Shown here: piece after piece, positions 7,701-13,182 of the stretch
How positions within the stretch are numbered: the first letter of the stretch is position 1
Layout of the letters: each line of letters starts with the position of its first letter
Source: Mesorhizobium sp.
GTDB lineage: Bacteria > Pseudomonadota > Alphaproteobacteria > Rhizobiales > Rhizobiaceae
Assembly: GCA_030698645.1 (NCBI GenBank)
Contig: JAUYMV010000391.1
Location: forward strand, 1 to 13,830
Direction of reading: 5' to 3'
Length of the DNA: 13,830 bases
Made by a program: the position numbers and the translations under genes
Notes under the pieces: model-generated
The model's database searches: none
What the model saw: only the letters and a program-made list of their open reading frames with translations
Told to the model about the DNA's origin: nothing

Positions 7701-8683
7701 ACCGTATCGTCCGACGGCGTGCCGCCATAGGCGGGCGATCCCTCGTGTTCCGACACCGCTTGCGCGCTGTCGCGGGTCAGGCCCGAGACACGCCAGGCGC
7801 TCGAAAGATCAGGGCCAGCGGCCGAGGCCAGCATCGGCCGGATGCGGCAGTGGCCGGCGCGGAGATCGTCGCCGAACCAGGTCACCACCAGCGCGACATG
7901 CCTGAGGTTCGGGCAGAGCGCCTGCAGTTCGTCGAGCGAGGCGTCGAGGTCGCTCGCCGCATGCAGCACGTGGCGGTTGACCATCTGGCTGTCGCCGCGT
8001 CCGAGCGTGTTCGACACCAGCCCAGCCGCGAGGCCGTATTCGGTCGCGCCCGGAATCAGCGTCACCGCCCGCAGCCGCGCCGCGAAATCGCCAACCGGCC
8101 GCAGCACCTCGAACTGGAACTGCGGCAGGCGGTTGCCATAGTCGTCGAGCGGAAAGCGGTCGATCACGACATAGGCCGTGCCGCGATAGGCGGGCGTATT
8201 GCCGGCGCCCTGTTTCGCCTCGACGAGCGGGTCGGGCGCCTGGTCGGCTCGGCCCTGATGCAGGCGGATGTCGACCAGCGTCAGGTCGATCTCGCGGCCG
8301 TCCGCCCAGACCCGCCTGATCCCGGCGACCGGTCCCTCGCACAGGCCGAACGCCGCGTTGGCGAAATAGGTATAGGTCGTCGTCTTGGCGCCCTTGAAGC
8401 CCTGCCGCTTCGACTGCCGGCTCTCCTCGAAGCGGGTCGCCCAGATCAGCGTGCCGCCGAGCCGCGCCGTGCCGTAGACGCGCGGAACGGGCGCGCCGTC
8501 CTCGGCGGTGAACGGCCGCATCGCCTGCAGCCGCGGGCCTTCCTGGTGCTGCGTCGATGTGATCAGCGCGCGGTCGATCATGTAGCCGGCCATCGAGCCG
8601 GCCGCGGTGCCGATCGCCGCGCCGACCGGCCCGAGAAAGCCGCCGAGGAAGGCGCCGGCAGCCTGCAGGATGAGTGTCGCCAT
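4781..8683 (-). CDS. GTA baseplate multidomain 'megatron' protein (g15-like)
   Basis: A 1300-residue tail-tip protein, close to the roughly 1300 residues of Rhodobacter GTA g15. The N-terminus (1-38) is a Gly/Ala-rich hydrophobic segment (MATLILQAAGAFLGGFLGPV), as usual for this family. A GTA TIM-barrel-like domain spans roughly 420-720. It includes HYAHLAELAGGVEGFLIGSEL (434-454, with Glu453), DNYLPLSDW (530-538) and WFTELGC (635-641, with Glu638), which give it a glycosidase-like look. A phage-tail (tail protein 3-like) region follows. Family proteins sit at the distal tail end and are thought to penetrate the envelope. The frame continues upstream to 9082, but that part is the antisense-like shadow of the peptidase gene; the ATG at 8683, 8 bp after the g14-like stop, begins the conserved sequence. 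No frameshift across 3.9 kb, so it is under selection. Confidence 0.95.
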   Translation of the reverse strand: MATLILQAAGAFLGGFLGPVGAAIGTAAGSMAGYMIDRALITSTQHQEGPRLQAMRPFTAEDGAPVPRVYGTARLGGTLIWATRFEESRQSKRQGFKGAKTTTYTYFANAAFGLCEGPVAGIRRVWADGREIDLTLVDIRLHQGRADQAPDPLVEAKQGAGNTPAYRGTAYVVIDRFPLDDYGNRLPQFQFEVLRPVGDFAARLRAVTLIPGATEYGLAAGLVSNTLGRGDSQMVNRHVLHAASDLDASLDELQALCPNLRHVALVVTWFGDDLRAGHCRIRPMLASAAGPDLSSAWRVSGLTRDSAQAVSEHEGSPAYGGTPSDDTVVAAIAALKQRGWNVTLYPFVMMDVPADNELPDPYGGGAQAAYPWRGRITCHPGPGQPGTADRTGVARDQVEALCGAAAAGDFTPAGGTVDFAGAADDWGYRRMVLHYAHLAELAGGVEGFLIGSELRGLTTLRDGADAFPFVEQLMLLASDVRGIVGGGTRLTYGADWSEYFGYQPPDGSGDVFFHLDPLWAHDEIDAVGIDNYLPLSDWRDADYGGGNPDGFASPYDSDGLRRAIDSGEGFDWYYPDEDARANRARAPISDGLAGKPWVFRPKDIRAWWSSPHFERSGGAEAATPTAWAPQSKPVWFTELGCAAVDKGPNQPNVFPDPKSAESALPYFSDGGRSDLAQRRFLTAHLDHWDPASVSFDGEANPISAVYGGRMIDAERIYVWTWDARPFPAFPLDTGAWADGLNWLTGHWLNGRLGGVSAGDLIGAILADHGLGDVLDEDGVSHIDGFLHGYVIDQPGSARQALEPLIALFGLAATGDGGRLAFRSEGAVSGTAHEIADMVVPSDATAMLEIVRTPDRDLPAEAMLSFRDPMADYQQASARSVHAGTSGQAQAGLGFPGTLEPAQAEALLGGWMRRTWQGRETVRFAVAGSDRAPSPGRLIGLPGQAGEFIVTKVEEGLSRSVEARRIARLAPFADRARLPVGALPPSTFAGKPFALFLDLPLAGDRAPHEQFRVAVFAAPWKTQQVLAAPGFSGFEPRATIVQPATVGQLTSALGAGFEGRIDRAGAIEVHLDHGELASVDTPRMLNGANAAAIRSGMGAWEFFQFASAEEIAPSIWRLTQLLRGQLGTIDAARAGAAIGADFVLLDDAVQPAGLRASEAGLTLNWRAGPAGHDLSALHFISATETGGLRALAPLSPAHLRAAWQADGALALGWIRRGRIDADSWLGPDIPLGEESEAYRVTVATTAGAVLREATVTTPGWTYGAATIAADFPVLPAGFDIAVRQIGAAGDGIAATIRVATG

Positions 8684-8691
8684 TGAAGATC

Positions 8692-9141
8692 TCAGCGTTC
8701 GGGAAAGGCGAAGACGCCGGCGATGCGGCGGCGCCATTGCGGCGCCAGCGGCGAGGCCAGCACGGCATGGCCCTGATAGGCATGGATGAAGCGGCCGCCC
8801 GCGCAGGCGATGCCGCAGTGCTTTGCCGGCAGGTGCGGCCGCCAGCGAAACAGTACCACGTCGCCGGGCATGATCGCGCCGTCCGCGCGTTCGAGGAGAT
8901 GCCGCCGCGCCGCGTCGAGCAGCGGATCGCCGCCGCCGGCTTCCGCCCAGTCCGGCGCATAGTGCCCCGGCCGCTCGGCCGCGCGCCCGTAGATCGCCTG
9001 CCAGACGCCGCGCACCAGCCCCAGGCAGTCGCAGCCGACGCCTTTCAGCGCGCCCTGGTGGCGATACGGCGTTCCGATCCACGACACCGCCTCGGCGACC
9101 ACCGCGTCGGCTATTCGTTGCGCATCGTCGGTTCCCGTCAT
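8692..9141 (-). CDS. GTA tail cell-wall peptidase, NlpC/P60 family (g14-like)
   Basis: A 149-residue cysteine peptidase. The NlpC/P60 nucleophile motif is GCDCLGLVRGVW with Cys39 in D-C-L-G-L; His108 in KHCG and His120 in FIHAY fit the other catalytic positions. WIGTPYRHQG (21-30) is the usual family lead-in. Members in GTA clusters cut peptidoglycan peptides at the tail tip so that DNA can enter the recipient. The ATG overlaps the g13-like stop by ATGA, and the g15-like gene follows after 8 bp. Full length and intact. Confidence 0.93.
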   Translation of the reverse strand: MTGTDDAQRIADAVVAEAVSWIGTPYRHQGALKGVGCDCLGLVRGVWQAIYGRAAERPGHYAPDWAEAGGGDPLLDAARRHLLERADGAIMPGDVVLFRWRPHLPAKHCGIACAGGRFIHAYQGHAVLASPLAPQWRRRIAGVFAFPER

Positions 9142-10028
9142 GGCACGATCGGCCCGCCGTCGAGCTTCTGCCCCTCGCTCACATAGCCATAGGCGGCATC
9201 GTTGCCCGGCATGTGCGGAAAGCCCTGGAAGTTCAGCGCGTTGTTAAACTTCGCCTTGCAGGTGGCGAAGCTCTTGTCGCAGCCGGCGACCAGTGTGAAC
9301 GCATCGCCCGGCGACAGCGCCGCCGGCGCGCCGCGCCACAGCGTCAGCGTCGCCTCGCCATCGCGCAGCCGATGGCCCGCGATCCGCTCGCGCCGCCCGC
9401 TCGACGCGCCGCTCGTCCAGGTCAGCATGCCGTTCGAAAACCAGCCATCGGCAAAACCGGCGAGCCCCGACTCGGCAAACCCGTCCGGCGTCTCGATCGC
9501 ATTGACCGTGCCCGAGGCCGAAAATCCCGGCGTCGCGAGGCTGAACCCGCAGCGCGCGTCGCCCAGTTCCGCGTCGCAGCCCTTGCGAAAATGCCGGCCG
9601 CTCACCTGGTCGAGCTTCGCCTCCAGGCTTTCCAGCTCGACGCTGAAACTGCCGTCGCGACGCACGATCTTGCCGATCGTCGCGCTGCGCAGGAGCGCGT
9701 GCTGCGCCGGCTCCCGCCAGTTGACCAGCAGCGTCTCGACCGTCGAGCCGTCATAGCGCCCGGCGGCGATGTCGGCCTCGCTGATCCGGTCGGACGACAG
9801 CGCGCCCGCGACATCCGACATGTCGGCCGCCAGGCCCAGCGAATCGCGCGCCTCGCTCGCCGTGAAGCCGGTCTGCGGCTCGAAGGCATCCCCCGCCACG
9901 ACCAGTTCCAGATCATGGTCGGTGAAGCCCAGCACCACGCCGTCCTGTCGCGTCACGCGCCAGCAATGGCAGAGCGTCGTCACCTCGCGGCCGAGATGGG
10001 CGAGAAACTCCTCCGGATAGTCGCTCAC
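9138..10028 (-). CDS. GTA tail hub protein, DUF2163 (g13-like)
   Basis: A 296-residue protein started by GTG at 10028, where GTGA overlaps the g12-like stop. The frame is open further upstream to 10406, but that region is the g12-like gene in another frame. It shows the DUF2163 opening (EFLAHLxREVTTLCHCW, then GFTDHDLEL at 34-42) and a C-terminal part ending AAYGYVSEGQKLDGGP. Four cysteines, C151 and C160 (nine apart) and C250 and C257 (seven apart), form two pairs in the C-terminal half. This is the pattern expected of Fe-S ligands in tail-tip proteins such as lambda gpL and the Rhodobacter GTA hub. The hub joins the tail tube to the peptidase and megatron. Confidence 0.92.
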   Translation of the reverse strand: MSDYPEEFLAHLGREVTTLCHCWRVTRQDGVVLGFTDHDLELVVAGDAFEPQTGFTASEARDSLGLAADMSDVAGALSSDRISEADIAAGRYDGSTVETLLVNWREPAQHALLRSATIGKIVRRDGSFSVELESLEAKLDQVSGRHFRKGCDAELGDARCGFSLATPGFSASGTVNAIETPDGFAESGLAGFADGWFSNGMLTWTSGASSGRRERIAGHRLRDGEATLTLWRGAPAALSPGDAFTLVAGCDKSFATCKAKFNNALNFQGFPHMPGNDAAYGYVSEGQKLDGGPIVP

Positions 10029-10675
10029 GCCAGAACCTCGATCAGGGGAATGGCGGGGATCTGCCCGGCCCGGAACGATGCCAGGCTCGCCTCGATGCGC
10101 TCGGTGTCGAAGCGCACCGGCACGTGGAAGGCGAAGCCCGCCGTCACGGCCTCTCCCTCCGCCGGGATGCTGCCCGGCGCAAACGTCACGATGCCGGTCA
10201 GCGCATCGACGGCGAAGTCTTCGCCTTCCGCCTTCTCGACGCCCGCGACCGCGACGCGCACCGAGCCCGCCACCGGCTTGGTCACCGGCCGGACATAGGC
10301 GTCGCCGCCTTCGCCATAGGTCTTGCAAAGCTGGAACTCGGCATTGGCCCCGTCGCCGGTGCCGATCGGCTGGTCGCCGGCGGCGGGCGCCGCCTCCGGC
10401 CGGCACGATTTCATGTCGAACGGATCGCGAAAGCGGAATCCGTGCAGCGTGCCGCGCCTGGCCTCGAAGAAGGCCAGCACGTCATAGAGATCGTCGGTCG
10501 AGCGCAGGCCCGTGCCGGCGTCGTAGCGCCGCCTGGAACGGGCGAAGCGCTGGTTGCGCGTCTCGCGCCCCGACAGCATCTGCACGATCTCGTTGCGCCG
10601 TTCCGGCCCGCCGGTCGCGCCGAACGACACCGCGATCGGAAACACCAAATCGTGAAAGGCGGCAAGTTCAGGCAT
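10025..10675 (-). CDS. GTA distal tail protein, DUF2460 (g12-like)
   Basis: A 216-residue protein. DUF2460 hallmarks are FHDLVFPxxVSFGATGGPER near the start (7-26), ETRNQRFARSRRRYDAG (38-54) and FEARRGTLHGFRFRDPFDMKS (70-90). The C-terminus has FDTERIEASLASFRAGQIPAIPLIEV. In Rhodobacter GTA this protein forms the ring between tail tube and hub. GGAGG lies 9 bp before the ATG at 10675. Its stop overlaps the GTG start of the hub gene. Confidence 0.94.
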   Translation of the reverse strand: MPELAAFHDLVFPIAVSFGATGGPERRNEIVQMLSGRETRNQRFARSRRRYDAGTGLRSTDDLYDVLAFFEARRGTLHGFRFRDPFDMKSCRPEAAPAAGDQPIGTGDGANAEFQLCKTYGEGGDAYVRPVTKPVAGSVRVAVAGVEKAEGEDFAVDALTGIVTFAPGSIPAEGEAVTAGFAFHVPVRFDTERIEASLASFRAGQIPAIPLIEVLA

Positions 10676-10722
10676 CGCCCGGTCCTCCGGTCGGCTTTGG
10701 GTGGTCGGCTATGGATGCGCGG

Positions 10723-11298
10723 CTACAGCGTCCGGGCGCCGCGGCTGACCGCCCGCGCGAGCATGCCGGCGATCTGCGCCTCGGATTTCCTGAACGAGGC
10801 GGCGTCGGGCGTCGTCACGTTGAAGACGATGCTGGTGCCCGCGCCGCCGCCGGACGCGGCGACGCCGAGCCGGCCGTCGGCGGTGCGTTGCAGCGGTAGG
10901 ATCGCCTCGGCGCCGGCCTCGCCCATCAGCCCGACATCCCTGCCGGCCGAAAAATAGGTCGGCGCCGCGACGACCCCGCCCGCTGCGAACGGCGTGACAC
11001 GCCCCGGCACGCCGCCCTTCTCGAACGGCAGCAGGCGCGAAAGCCCGCTCAACAGGCTGCTGAACAGCGATCCGGCGAGCGATTGCAGCGGCGCCAGCCC
11101 CTGGTTCAGCGCCATGCCGGCGAGGTTCAGCGCCAGCCGGCGCAGCACGTCGTCGAGTTCCTTGCCGCCGATCACCGCGCTTTTCAGCGCGCCTGTCAGC
11201 TGCGCGCCAAAACTCTGCGACAGGCTTTTCAGATCGTCGAGCGCGTCGGCGAACGGCTTGATATCCGCCTCGATCTGGACGGAGACTTTCTCGGCCAT
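10723..11298 (-). CDS. Short tail tape measure protein (g11-like)
   Basis: A 191-residue protein. The N-terminal half is helical (ADIKPFADALDDLKSLSQSF at 11-30, LALNLAGMALNQGLAPLQSL at 55-74). The C-terminal half has the phage tape-measure signature with PFEKGGVPGRVTPFAAGGVV, GEAGAEAILPLQR and SIVFNVTTPD. It is very short next to siphophage tape measures, in line with GTA g11 proteins of about 200 residues and a short tail. GGAGG is 9 bp upstream of the ATG. It is separated by 2 bp from the gene before it and by 47 bp from the g12-like gene. Confidence 0.9.
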   Translation of the reverse strand: MAEKVSVQIEADIKPFADALDDLKSLSQSFGAQLTGALKSAVIGGKELDDVLRRLALNLAGMALNQGLAPLQSLAGSLFSSLLSGLSRLLPFEKGGVPGRVTPFAAGGVVAAPTYFSAGRDVGLMGEAGAEAILPLQRTADGRLGVAASGGGAGTSIVFNVTTPDAASFRKSEAQIAGMLARAVSRGARTL

Positions 11299-11300
11299 CG

Positions 11301-11519
11301 TCAGTGTCCTCCGCGGTCCGGGAACCGCTGCATCAGTTCGTCAAAGGCTTGGCGGTCGGGCGCCTGCATCGGCGCACCGAAGAGCGCGCGCGTCGCATGT
11401 TCGAATTCGCGTGGCGTCATCGACCAGAATTGGGCGGGCGCGAGCCGCAGCAGGCCAAGTCCGATCGTCATCGCCGCCTCCCACGGGAAGGCGCGCGGCG
11501 GGCCGGCTGCGGCGTTCAA
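11301..11519 (-). CDS. Small tail assembly protein, TIGR02216/rcc01693-like
   Basis: A 72-residue protein read from TTG at 11519, which overlaps the previous stop (TTGA). The conserved block FPWEAAMTIGLGLLRLAPAQFWSMTPREFEHA (11-42) is the TIGR02216 pattern: a tryptophan, then a hydrophobic helix, then FWxMTPxE. An in-frame ATG at 11471 would leave 56 residues but would cut off the conserved FPWEAA part, so I prefer the TTG. These proteins lie between the g10 and g11 genes in GTA clusters and may act as the second half of the tail assembly chaperone. Confidence 0.84.
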   Translation of the reverse strand: MNAAAGPPRAFPWEAAMTIGLGLLRLAPAQFWSMTPREFEHATRALFGAPMQAPDRQAFDELMQRFPDRGGH

Positions 11520-11854
11520 GGGCCCGGCGTGGTCGCTGTTCCGGCCGCGCCGAAGGTGGTGGTCAACAGGTCGGCGACCGTCCGGGCAAAGCCCGCGGCG
11601 CCGTCCGCGCAGCGCAGCTGGCGCACCTCGTCGTCGGAGATCGCATGGCCCGCGCCGCGCAGTCCGGCGCCGAGGATCTTCGTCATGTCGCCGGCCGACA
11701 GTTTTCCGCCGGCAAAGCGCGCCACCAGGGCGCCGAGGTCGTCGGCGGCGAACGCCGTCTCCAGTTCGGCCAGCGCGCCGAGCGTCAAGCAGAGCCGGTA
11801 CGGCTTGCCGTCGAATTCCGCGACAATCTCGCCGCGATGCCGGTTGGCGCTCAT
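11516..11854 (-). CDS. GTA tail assembly chaperone (g10-like)
   Basis: A 112-residue protein. The N-terminus NRHRGEIVAEFDGKPYRLCLTLGALAELE is the GTA TAC-1 (g10) pattern, and the middle has GKLSAGDMTKILGAGLRGAGHAISDDEV. The ATG at 11854 shares one base with the stop of the major tail gene (TGATG), with GAGG about 7 bp upstream; a GTG one codon earlier is possible. It would chaperone the tape measure during tail assembly. Next is the TIGR02216-type gene with a 4-bp overlap. Confidence 0.9.
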   Translation of the reverse strand: MSANRHRGEIVAEFDGKPYRLCLTLGALAELETAFAADDLGALVARFAGGKLSAGDMTKILGAGLRGAGHAISDDEVRQLRCADGAAGFARTVADLLTTTFGAAGTATTPGP

Positions 11855-12267
11855 CACGCCGCCTCGAAGCCGACGGGACCCGCCGATTCGAGTGCGATCT
11901 CGAAGGTCACCTCGCCATCATGCGCGCCGGTATATTCGAGCGACGTCACCTGGAACGCGCCCGCGACCGTGCCGAAATCCGGCACGACGAACTGCCAGTC
12001 GCCGATGGTGCCGGCAAAGAAGCGCGCGCGGATCGCCGCGTCCGACGCCTGGTCCTTGAAGATCCCGGCGCCGCTGACCGCGGCCCGCTGCACGCCGGAG
12101 CCGGCCAGGAGCTCGCGCCAGCGTCCGGCCGAGTCCGAATCCGTCACGTCGACGGTTTCGCTGTTGAAGGCGAGCCGCTTGGTCCTCAGACCCGCGACCG
12201 TCACGAAACTCCCCTCCCCGTCGGCATCCAGCTTCAGGAGAAGGTCCTTGCCCTTCTGCGCGACCAT
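11854..12267 (-). CDS. Major tail (tube) protein, TP901-1 family (g9-like)
   Basis: A 137-residue protein, the same length as Rhodobacter GTA g9. It starts MVAQKGKDLLLK at the ATG at 12267 with AAGGAG 7 bp upstream. Family features are FVTVAGLRTKRLAFNSETVDVT (21-42), GRWRELL (48-54), GSGVQRAAVSGAGIF (56-70), FQVTSLEYTGAHDGEVTFEIALESAG (105-130). The frame is open upstream to 12420, but that part is untranslated spacer. It forms the tail tube. Unlike the rest of the cluster it is separated from its upstream tail gene by about 0.9 kb holding a toxin-antitoxin pair and a palindromic spacer. Confidence 0.93.
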   Translation of the reverse strand: MVAQKGKDLLLKLDADGEGSFVTVAGLRTKRLAFNSETVDVTDSDSAGRWRELLAGSGVQRAAVSGAGIFKDQASDAAIRARFFAGTIGDWQFVVPDFGTVAGAFQVTSLEYTGAHDGEVTFEIALESAGPVGFEAA

Positions 12268-12380
12268 GCGAGGTCTCCTTGTGTGTGTTGAGTTCAAAAT
12301 TGCGCGCCAGAGCCGCATCGGCGCCGATCGGTGGTCTCGGCCACCCGTCTTTGGACGACCATGCGCGCATCGTGTCCGGT

Positions 12381-12511
12381 CGGACCCGCCGGCTGCAGGC
12401 AGCCGCGAACAAGAAATCAAGCCAGCGCTTGATTTTGAACCCGCGATCTCAACCTGCGATTTGATTTTCGACTTCGGTTATCAAGCTGGAGCTTGATGGC
12501 CGGCGGGTCCG
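12381..12511. repeat. 131-bp element with 13-bp terminal inverted repeats (RIME-like?)
   Basis: A perfect 13-bp inverted repeat, CGGACCCGCCGGC (12381-12393) and GCCGGCGGGTCCG (12499-12511), bounds the segment. Inside are a 6-bp stem GGCTGC-AG-GCAGCC (12391-12404, sharing three bases with the left repeat) and the 18-bp palindromes described in the next entry. No flanking direct duplication is evident. A short intergenic unit with large palindromes recalls the rhizobial intergenic mosaic elements (RIME) or a MITE, but I cannot match it to a known consensus from memory. Confidence 0.6.
12416..12497. repeat. 18-bp palindrome ATCAAGC-N4-GCTTGAT repeated at 32-bp period
   Basis: Perfect copies lie at 12416-12433 (centre CAGC, arms extendable to 9 bp) and 12480-12497 (centre TGGA, arms extendable to 8 bp). 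Exactly midway, at 12448-12465, is a degenerate copy matching 5 of 7 bases in each arm (CTCAACC and ATTTGAT). Starts are 32 bp apart, about three helical turns, so all copies face one side of the DNA. It could be an operator array for a dimeric regulator, or a series of RNA hairpins downstream of mazF. Confidence 0.75.
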
Positions 12512-12523
12512 TGGGCAGTGCCG

Positions 12524-12856
12524 TCAGAGCGCGAGCAACGCCCTGATCTTGCCCGTTACCTCCGGCGCAAGGTCCGGCCGGTGCTCGACGAACTCCGCGT
12601 TCCTCGCCGTCCAGTCGAAGCTCTTGATCTGGTCGGAGAGTACCACGCCTGTGGTTTTCTGCCCTGCCGGAACGGCAACCTCGAAGGGGTACCCCTTCAC
12701 CTGATTGGTGATCGGGCACAGCACGCATAGCCGGGTGATGGAATTGTATTTGAACGGCGACAGCACGAAGGCCGGCCGCGTCTCCGCCTGTTCCCGACCC
12801 GCCTGAGGATCGAACCGGATGCGGATCACGTCATACTGTTGCGGGCAGTACGGCAC
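12524..12856 (-). CDS. mazF: MazF/PemK-family mRNA interferase toxin
   Basis: A 110-residue toxin of the MazF/PemK fold. It has FDPQAGREQAETRPAFVLSP (15-34, with conserved Arg27), LCPITNQ (46-52, with Thr50 in the catalytic region) and VVLSDQIKSFDW (71-82), the usual family signposts; the first strand reads YDVIRI instead of the common GDIVWI. Such toxins cut mRNA at short motifs and stop growth until bound by the antitoxin. It starts with GTG at 12856, 2 bp after the mazE stop, so the two are co-translated. Intact and full length. It lies in sense orientation inside the tail gene cluster, which is unusual. Confidence 0.92.
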   Translation of the reverse strand: MPYCPQQYDVIRIRFDPQAGREQAETRPAFVLSPFKYNSITRLCVLCPITNQVKGYPFEVAVPAGQKTTGVVLSDQIKSFDWTARNAEFVEHRPDLAPEVTGKIRALLAL

Positions 12857-12858
12857 GC

Positions 12859-13101
12859 CTAGAACTCGTTGCCGACCGCATTGCCGGATGCGAGCTCATG
12901 ATGCCTGTTCTCGTCGGTGACGCCGCTCAGAAGCACATCCAGATCGTAGACATGCGCGTCGTCGACCGGGCGCACCAGAAGCGCGCCGTCCACGATGGAG
13001 ATATCCACGGAACCGCCTTCCTGCACCTGCAACTCGCGCGCGAAGGCGCTGGGAATGCGAAGTGCGAGGCTGTTGCCCCACCGGGCGACACTGCCAATCA
13101 T
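12859..13101 (-). CDS. mazE: MazE-type antitoxin (AbrB/SpoVT fold)
   Basis: An 80-residue antitoxin. The N-terminal swapped-hairpin DNA-binding domain shows VARWGNSLALRIPSAFARELQVQEG (5-29) and VDISIVDGALLVRP (32-45). The C-terminal tail (52-80, YDLDVLLSGVTDENRHHE) is the acidic flexible part that neutralises MazF. The ATG at 13101 has GGAG about 7 bp upstream. mazF follows after 2 bp. MazE proteins repress their own operon together with MazF; a palindrome upstream fits that. Confidence 0.92.
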   Translation of the reverse strand: MIGSVARWGNSLALRIPSAFARELQVQEGGSVDISIVDGALLVRPVDDAHVYDLDVLLSGVTDENRHHELASGNAVGNEF

Positions 13102-13128
13102 CCGATTTCTCCGAACAGGCGCATCGGT

Positions 13129-13174
13129 TGTATCTACTTTGGAGATACATATCGCGCCTCTGCCCGGCTTGCAA
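13129..13174 (-). promoter_or_regulatory. mazEF promoter and palindromic operator
   Basis: A perfect 7-bp inverted repeat, TGTATCT-N7-AGATACA (13129-13149), lies 27 bp upstream of the mazE start. On the minus strand TTGCAA (13169-13174) and TATGTA (13146-13151) are 17 bp apart and would serve as -35 and -10; the palindrome overlaps the -10, the right place for autorepression by MazE/MazEF. The -35 lies within a perfect 12-bp palindrome, GGCTTGCAAGCC (13166-13177), immediately after the g8-like stop. Confidence 0.62.
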
Positions 13175-13182
13175 GCCCCCCC

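Larger units (their letters stand above)
12268..12523. other. 256-bp palindrome-rich spacer between mazF and the major tail gene
   Basis: No gene is supported here. Besides the inverted-repeat element listed separately, it holds the perfect palindromes ATCGGCGCCGAT (12317-12328) and ATGCGCGCAT (12361-12370) and a 5-bp stem GGTGG/CCACC (12330-12345). The part from 12405 to 12497 is visibly richer in A/T than the flanking genes. Any promoter for the g9-g15 tail genes would have to lie here or upstream of mazE; I see no convincing -35/-10 pair. Confidence 0.8.

Noticed and set aside
7373..8686. 437-codon plus-strand open frame
   Set aside because: Antisense to the megatron gene; no recognisable domain and shadow-like composition.
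8684..9082. N-terminal extension of the megatron protein to 9082
   Set aside because: The extra 133 residues are an Arg/Ala-rich off-frame reading of the NlpC/P60 gene; conserved sequence starts at the ATG at 8683.
12414..12435. Intrinsic terminator after mazF from the 9-bp hairpin AAATCAAGC/GCTTGATTT
   Set aside because: Stem is A/T-rich and is followed by CTTGTTCG on the transcribed strand, with no U-tract; kept as part of the repeat element.
12416..12511. CRISPR-like array with 32-bp units
   Set aside because: Only three units, the middle one degenerate, no separate spacers and no cas genes; a palindromic operator or mosaic element fits better.
12417..12728. 103-codon minus-strand frame overlapping mazF
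   Set aside because: Off-frame reading of mazF running into the repeat element; no ribosome site or family pattern.
12268..13182. Insertion sequence carrying mazEF
   Set aside because: No transposase and no visible target duplication at the borders; only the short inverted-repeat element is supported.
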